This document shows positions 41,250-45,413 of a stretch of DNA of 45,413 nt, one piece after another. A model generated the notes under the pieces. It made no database searches, was not told where the DNA came from, and was given only the letters and a program-made list of their open reading frames with translations. This DNA is from an uncultured Gammaproteobacteria bacterium. GTDB lineage: Bacteria > Pseudomonadota > Gammaproteobacteria > HyVt-429. The first letter of the stretch is position 1; the number at the start of each line of letters is the position of its first letter. Where the stretch lies: NCBI GenBank assembly GCA_947259975.1, contig CAMYOD010000007.1:1-45413 (forward strand), written 5' to 3'. The position numbers and the translations under genes are program-made.

Positions 41250-43625
41250 TTGGCAACGGTAACCATCGAAATCGACGGCAAACCCATCGAGGTCGAGCAG
41301 GGCAGCATGTTGATCCATGCCGCCGACGCGGCAGGTATCTATATTCCGCGTTTCTGTTATCACGAAAAGCTGTCGATTGCGGCCAACTGTCGCATGTGTC
41401 TGGTGGAGGTGGAAAAGGCACCGAAACCCTTGCCCGCCTGCGCGACGCCGGTGGCCGATGGCATGAAGGTCTTCACCCGCTCGGAAAAGGCGATCGACGC
41501 ACAAAAGGGCACCATGGAGTTCCTGCTCATCAACCATCCGCTGGACTGTCCGATCTGTGACCAGGGCGGTGAATGTGATCTGCAGGATCTCGCGGTCGGT
41601 TACGGCAGCGATGTGTCGCGATTCAGCGAGAAGAAACGCGTCGTCATGGACAAGAACCTCGGGCCCTTGATCGCCACCGACATGACCCGCTGCATTCAAT
41701 GCACGCGTTGCGTACGTTTCGGTCAGGAGTTGGCGGGAATGATGGAGTTGGGCGCCACCGGCCGTGGTGAACACCTGGAGATCGGTACCTATGTCGAGCG
41801 CACGGTGGACTCCGAGCTGTCCGGCAACATGATCGATCTGTGCCCGGTCGGCGCACTGACATCGAAGCCGTTCCGCTACAGCGCGCGCAGCTGGGAACTC
41901 CGCGATGTGCCTGGCATCGCCCCGCACGACTGTGTCGGCTCCAATCTTCGCATCCAGGTGATGCGCGGCAAGGTCAAGCGGGTGTTGCCGGCACCCAACG
42001 AGGACGTCAACGAGGTCTGGCTGTCCGATCGCGACCGCTTCAGTTACGAGGCACTCAACAGCGATGAGCGCCTGACGCAGCCACGTATCAAGGTGGACGG
42101 TCAATGGCAGGACACCGATTGGCATACCGCGCTGACACAGGCGGTGGCGGGTATCAAACGGGTCGTCGCAAGCCATGGTGCGCAACAGCTCGGCGCATTG
42201 GCATCACCTGCATCCACCACCGAAGAGTTTTACCTGCTGCAGAAGCTCATGCGGGCGCTGGGCAGCCACAATGTGGATCATCGGCTGCGCCAGATCGACT
42301 TCAGCAATGACGCCGGCGCGGCGGAGTTTCCCTCGCTGGGCCAGCCCATCGCGGCGTTGGAGCGGCGCAAGGCGATCCTGCTGCTGGGGTCGAATATTCG
42401 CAAGGAGCAACCCCTGCTGGGATTGCGCGTGCGCAAGGCGGCGCTGGCCGGCGCCAAGGTCATGGCGCTGAACCCGCTGGACTATGAATTCTCCTTCGAT
42501 CTGGCGAGCAACGTGGTGGCGGGTTGCCAGGATATGTTGCGCTCGCTGGCGAAGATCGTCGAGGCGGTGAGCGTACGCAGCGGCAAGACCCTGCCCGCGG
42601 ATGCCACCCCCTGGCTGGAGTGGGCGCAACCCGGCCCGGAAGAGACCGCCATTGCGGAAACACTGCTCGCTCACGGCGCCGACGCGACCATTCTGCTCGG
42701 CGCCATGGCGCAGAGCCATCCGGCCTATGCGACGGTGCATTCCCTCGCCGACGTGATTTGTGAGCTCACCGGTGCGACCCTGGGTGTGTTACCGGAGGCG
42801 AACAGCGTCGGCGCCTGGAGCACGGGCTGTGTGCCGCACCGGGATGCGAATGGTGACGATATCAGCACCCCGGGGCGCGATGCCCTGGCGATGTTGCGTA
42901 CACCCCTGAAAGGCTATTTGCTGTTCGGGCTCGAGCCGGAGCTGGACTGCATCGACAGTGCCGCGGCGCGCGCGGCTCTGGCGGCGGCGGACTTCGTGGT
43001 GTCGTTTGCGGCCTTTGCATCCGCGGCCGCGGATTATGCGAATGTACAACTACCACTGGCACCGTTCAGTGAGACCGCAGGCACCTTTGTGAGCTGCGAA
43101 GCGCGGGCGCAATCGTTCACCGAGGCGGTGCCGGCGTTGGGCGAGGCGCGCCCGGGCTGGAAGATATTGCGCGTGCTGGGCAACTTGCTGGAGCAAGCCG
43201 GCTTCGAATACACCGCGCCGGAGTCGATTCGTGATGAGATCACCTGGCGCACGCCGGCCGACGGTTGCCGGTTGCGGGATCGGCGCCTTGCGGCACCGCC
43301 GCAGCAGCCGACGCAAACGGAGATCGATCTGGAGCGGATCGTCGAAGTGCCCATATACGCGGTCGATGCCTTGACCCGTCGTGCCCCGGCATTGCAGGCC
43401 ACCGCGGACAGTCCGCCGGCGGCGGCACGCATCAATCCGACCCAGGCGAGCCAGCTTGGCTTCGAGCACGGCGACCCGGTCAATGTGCACATGGGGCAGG
43501 CGTTCGCAACCTTACCGCTGGCCGTCGATGCGCGGGTACCGCACGGTTGCCTGTTGGTGCCGGGCGGTTATGCGGAAACGGCCATGCTCGGTGGTCCCGG
43601 CCGGGTTCGGGTGGTGAGGGCCTGA
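41250..43625 (+). CDS. nuoG: NADH-quinone oxidoreductase subunit G
   Basis: 791 residues, the large Fe-S subunit. The N-terminal [2Fe-2S] ligands lie in FCYHEKLSIAANCRMC and LPACATP; HPLDCPICDQGGECDLQD and RCIQCTRCVRF with NMIDLCPVGALTSKP give the [4Fe-4S] sites. The rest is a molybdopterin-enzyme-like fold without cofactor motifs. The start is the TTG at 41250 with AAGAGG nine bases upstream; the ATG at 41224 is out of frame. Confidence 0.95.
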   Translation: MATVTIEIDGKPIEVEQGSMLIHAADAAGIYIPRFCYHEKLSIAANCRMCLVEVEKAPKPLPACATPVADGMKVFTRSEKAIDAQKGTMEFLLINHPLDCPICDQGGECDLQDLAVGYGSDVSRFSEKKRVVMDKNLGPLIATDMTRCIQCTRCVRFGQELAGMMELGATGRGEHLEIGTYVERTVDSELSGNMIDLCPVGALTSKPFRYSARSWELRDVPGIAPHDCVGSNLRIQVMRGKVKRVLPAPNEDVNEVWLSDRDRFSYEALNSDERLTQPRIKVDGQWQDTDWHTALTQAVAGIKRVVASHGAQQLGALASPASTTEEFYLLQKLMRALGSHNVDHRLRQIDFSNDAGAAEFPSLGQPIAALERRKAILLLGSNIRKEQPLLGLRVRKAALAGAKVMALNPLDYEFSFDLASNVVAGCQDMLRSLAKIVEAVSVRSGKTLPADATPWLEWAQPGPEETAIAETLLAHGADATILLGAMAQSHPAYATVHSLADVICELTGATLGVLPEANSVGAWSTGCVPHRDANGDDISTPGRDALAMLRTPLKGYLLFGLEPELDCIDSAAARAALAAADFVVSFAAFASAAADYANVQLPLAPFSETAGTFVSCEARAQSFTEAVPALGEARPGWKILRVLGNLLEQAGFEYTAPESIRDEITWRTPADGCRLRDRRLAAPPQQPTQTEIDLERIVEVPIYAVDALTRRAPALQATADSPPAAARINPTQASQLGFEHGDPVNVHMGQAFATLPLAVDARVPHGCLLVPGGYAETAMLGGPGRVRVVRA

Positions 43626-43628
43626 CGC

Positions 43629-44711
43629 ATGATCGTGTCCTTACTGGAAAATCTTCTCCCCTGGCTGCCGGCGTGGGCGCAGCTGACGGTGGCGAGCGTC
43701 ATCAAGATCGTCATTATTCTCATACCGTTGATGTTGGCGGTGGCCTATTTGACGTTTGCCGAGCGCAAACTGATCGGCTATATGCAGGTGCGTGTCGGGC
43801 CCAATCGGGTCGGGCCACGGGGTTGGCTGCAGCCGATCGCCGATGCCTTGAAGCTGCTGCTCAAGGAAGTGATCGTGCCGACCAATGCAAACCGGTATCT
43901 GTTCCTGGTCGCGCCGGTAATCACCATCACCCCGGCGCTCGCGGCCTGGGCGGTGATCCCGTTCGCCGACGAATGGATACTCGCCGATATCGATGCCAGC
44001 CTGTTGTATGTGCTGGCGCTCACTTCCGTGGGTGTGTACGGCGTGATCATCGCCGGCTGGGCCTCGAACTCCAAATATGCCTTCCTCGGCGCCATGCGCT
44101 CGGCGGCCCAGATCGTCGCCTATGAAATCGCCATGGGCTTCGCCCTGGTCGGTGTGTTGATGGCGGCGCAGAGTCTCAACCTGCGTGAGATCGTATTGCA
44201 CCAGGCCGGCGGCATTCATCAATGGTATATGTGGCCGCTATTTCCCCTGGCGTTGGTGTATTTCATCGCCGGCGTTGCCGAGACCAATCGGGCACCCTTC
44301 GACGTGGCAGAAGGCGAGTCGGAGATCGTTGCCGGCTTCCATGTGGAATATTCGGGCATGGCCTTCGCCGTGTTCTTCCTCGCGGAGTACGCCAATATGA
44401 TTCTCATCGCCGCACTCACGGCGATTATGTTCCTCGGCGGGTGGTTGTCACCGGTGGATGGGATCCTGCCGGATGCCGTACTCGCGGTGCCGGTGATGGG
44501 GACGCTGCTCGGCAGCGGTATTCACTGGTTCTTGTTGAAGATCTGTTTCGTACTGTTCTTCTTTCTGTGGTTCCGCGCCACGTTCCCGCGCTATCGCTAT
44601 GATCAGATCATGCGCCTGGGCTGGAAGGTGTTTATCCCCGTTACCCTGGTCTGGATCGCGGTGATGGGCGGGGCGATGTTTTTCACCCCCTGGGGCGACA
44701 TCTTCCATTGA
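43629..44711 (+). CDS. nuoH: NADH-quinone oxidoreductase subunit H
   Basis: 360 residues, about eight membrane helices. It joins the peripheral and membrane arms and lines the quinone channel. Signatures: [65 protein letters not shown] and [18 protein letters not shown]. It starts 3 bases after the nuoG stop. Confidence 0.97.
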   Translation: MIVSLLENLLPWLPAWAQLTVASVIKIVIILIPLMLAVAYLTFAERKLIGYMQVRVGPNRVGPRGWLQPIADALKLLLKEVIVPTNANRYLFLVAPVITITPALAAWAVIPFADEWILADIDASLLYVLALTSVGVYGVIIAGWASNSKYAFLGAMRSAAQIVAYEIAMGFALVGVLMAAQSLNLREIVLHQAGGIHQWYMWPLFPLALVYFIAGVAETNRAPFDVAEGESEIVAGFHVEYSGMAFAVFFLAEYANMILIAALTAIMFLGGWLSPVDGILPDAVLAVPVMGTLLGSGIHWFLLKICFVLFFFLWFRATFPRYRYDQIMRLGWKVFIPVTLVWIAVMGGAMFFTPWGDIFH

Positions 44712-44730
44712 TACGGGGCGGCGACGAGCG

Positions 44731-45219
44731 ATGAACAAGATCAAACATTATCTGCAAAGTTTCCTGCTCTGGGAGTTGCTCAAGGGCTTGCGCGTCACCG
44801 GCGGGCATTTGTTCACGCGCAAGATTACGGTGCAGTACCCGGACGAGAAGACCCCCAAGTCGCCGCGCTTTCGTGGCCTGCACGCATTGCGCCGCTACCC
44901 CAACGGCGAGGAGCGCTGTATTGCCTGCAAGTTATGCGAAGCGGTCTGTCCGGCATTGGCGATTACCATCGAGTCGGAACTGCGCGCCGACGGCACGCGC
45001 CGCACCACGCGCTACGACATCGATCTATTCAAATGTATCTATTGCGGCTTCTGCGAGGAGTCCTGTCCGGTGGATTCCATTGTCGAGACCGATATTCACG
45101 AGTTCCATTTCGAGAATCCGGGCGAGCAGATCATGACCAAGGATCAGCTGCTGGCGGTCGGTGATAAATATGAAGAAGAGATCGCGGCGGCGCGGGCGGC
45201 GGATGCACCGTATAGATAG
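44731..45219 (+). CDS. nuoI: NADH-quinone oxidoreductase subunit I
   Basis: 162 residues, ferredoxin-like subunit with clusters N6a and N6b. Two motifs: [16 protein letters not shown] and [16 protein letters not shown]. The family N-terminus ([19 protein letters not shown]) and [17 protein letters not shown] precede them. The following gene is separated by an unusual 92-base spacer made of degenerate heptamers. Confidence 0.97.
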   Translation: MNKIKHYLQSFLLWELLKGLRVTGGHLFTRKITVQYPDEKTPKSPRFRGLHALRRYPNGEERCIACKLCEAVCPALAITIESELRADGTRRTTRYDIDLFKCIYCGFCEESCPVDSIVETDIHEFHFENPGEQIMTKDQLLAVGDKYEEEIAAARAADAPYR

Positions 45220-45220
45220 A

Positions 45221-45302
45221 GTTACGAGGGGCGAGTAACGAGCGAAGAGAAAAGTTGCAAGTTACAAGATTCAAGATACAAGTGAAAAGATAAGAGAGAA
45301 CG
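45221..45302. repeat. degenerate heptamer array in the nuoI-nuoJ spacer
   Basis: After the nuoI stop the sequence can be cut into twelve units, all 7 bases except one of 5: GTTACGA, GGGGCGA, GTAACGA, GCGAAGA, GAAAA, GTTGCAA, GTTACAA, GATTCAA, GATACAA, GTGAAAA, GATAAGA, GAGAACG. Each begins with G and most end in GA or AA. It is purine-rich and unlike the GC-rich coding DNA around it. Confidence 0.75.
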
Positions 45303-45311
45303 AACAGGTTT

Positions 45312-45413
45312 ATGGAATTTACGCAGTTGGCGTTTTATTTTTTCAGTGCCGTGCTGGTGTTTGCCGCCGGGCTGGTGATGCGCCATGTGGGCGACCGGAT
45401 GATCATCGCCCCG
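45312..45413 (+). CDS. nuoJ: NADH-quinone oxidoreductase subunit J, first codons (cut by window end)
   Basis: Thirty-four codons from the ATG at 45312, with AACAGG just upstream. The first ~19 residues (MEFTQLAFYFFSAVLVFAA) look like the first helix of NuoJ, and position after nuoI fits. The next residues (GLVMRHVGDRMIIAP) do not resemble the usual NuoJ continuation, which has an RNPVHA-like stretch, so either this protein is divergent or the edge sequence is unreliable. Too short for certainty. Confidence 0.6.
   Translation, partial: MEFTQLAFYFFSAVLVFAAGLVMRHVGDRMIIAP

Overview
The window looks like a chromosomal piece of a GC-rich gammaproteobacterium, plausibly a Chromatiales-type or sulfur-oxidising lineage. 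This placement is inferred from gene order and protein family resemblance, not from a search. The strongest argument is the conserved block dapB-carA-carB-greA ... yhbY<>rlmE-ftsH-folP-glmM-tpiA-secG-tRNA-Leu(GAG)-nuoABCDEFGHI(J), which is the gammaproteobacterial arrangement.

Layout. 1-6.1 kb: accessory genes: the end of an outer-membrane-like protein, a secreted protein with a heme c motif, a CDF metal transporter, and several small conserved proteins (DUF1499, DUF2784, YcgN, a lipoprotein, a CPCC protein). 6.1-10.2 kb: endonuclease V facing a Lon-like AAA+ protease that overlaps a tandem universal-stress protein. 10.3-16.8 kb: a B12-dependent (class II) ribonucleotide reductase, followed one base later by a complete four-subunit, group 3b-like NAD(P)-linked [NiFe] hydrogenase and its maturation protease. 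16.8-17.3 kb: a gene-free stretch holding a perfect dyad, a sigma-54-type -24/-12 element, a set of hairpins and a strong intrinsic terminator, together forming a candidate sigma-54-dependent small RNA. 17.3-20.5 kb: the oxidative pentose phosphate operon gnd-zwf-pgl. 20.5-22.3 kb (minus): a cation/proton antiporter. 22.4-28.2 kb: dapB, carA, carB and greA. carB is broken in the middle. 28.2-36.5 kb: an MFS transporter, yhbY, rlmE, ftsH, folP, glmM, tpiA, secG and tRNA-Leu, with two REP-like inverted repeats. 36.5-45.4 kb: the start of the complex I operon, nuoA to nuoI, plus the first codons of nuoJ.

How the genes fit together. The hydrogenase beta and gamma subunits carry Fe-S clusters, FAD and an NAD(P) site, so the enzyme should exchange electrons between H2 and NAD(P)H in the cytoplasm. 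The neighbouring gnd-zwf-pgl operon also makes NAD(P)H, and the nuo operon consumes NADH. Class II RNR needs no oxygen, which fits a facultative or microaerophilic life style.

Best second-look items: the sigma-54 dyad/promoter/hairpin/terminator unit at 16842-17206; the apparent CTG start of the class II RNR and its tight linkage to the hydrogenase; the carB interruption; the degenerate heptamer array inside the nuo operon at 45221-45302; two REP-like elements; and the CXXCH-bearing hydrolase-like protein near the left edge.
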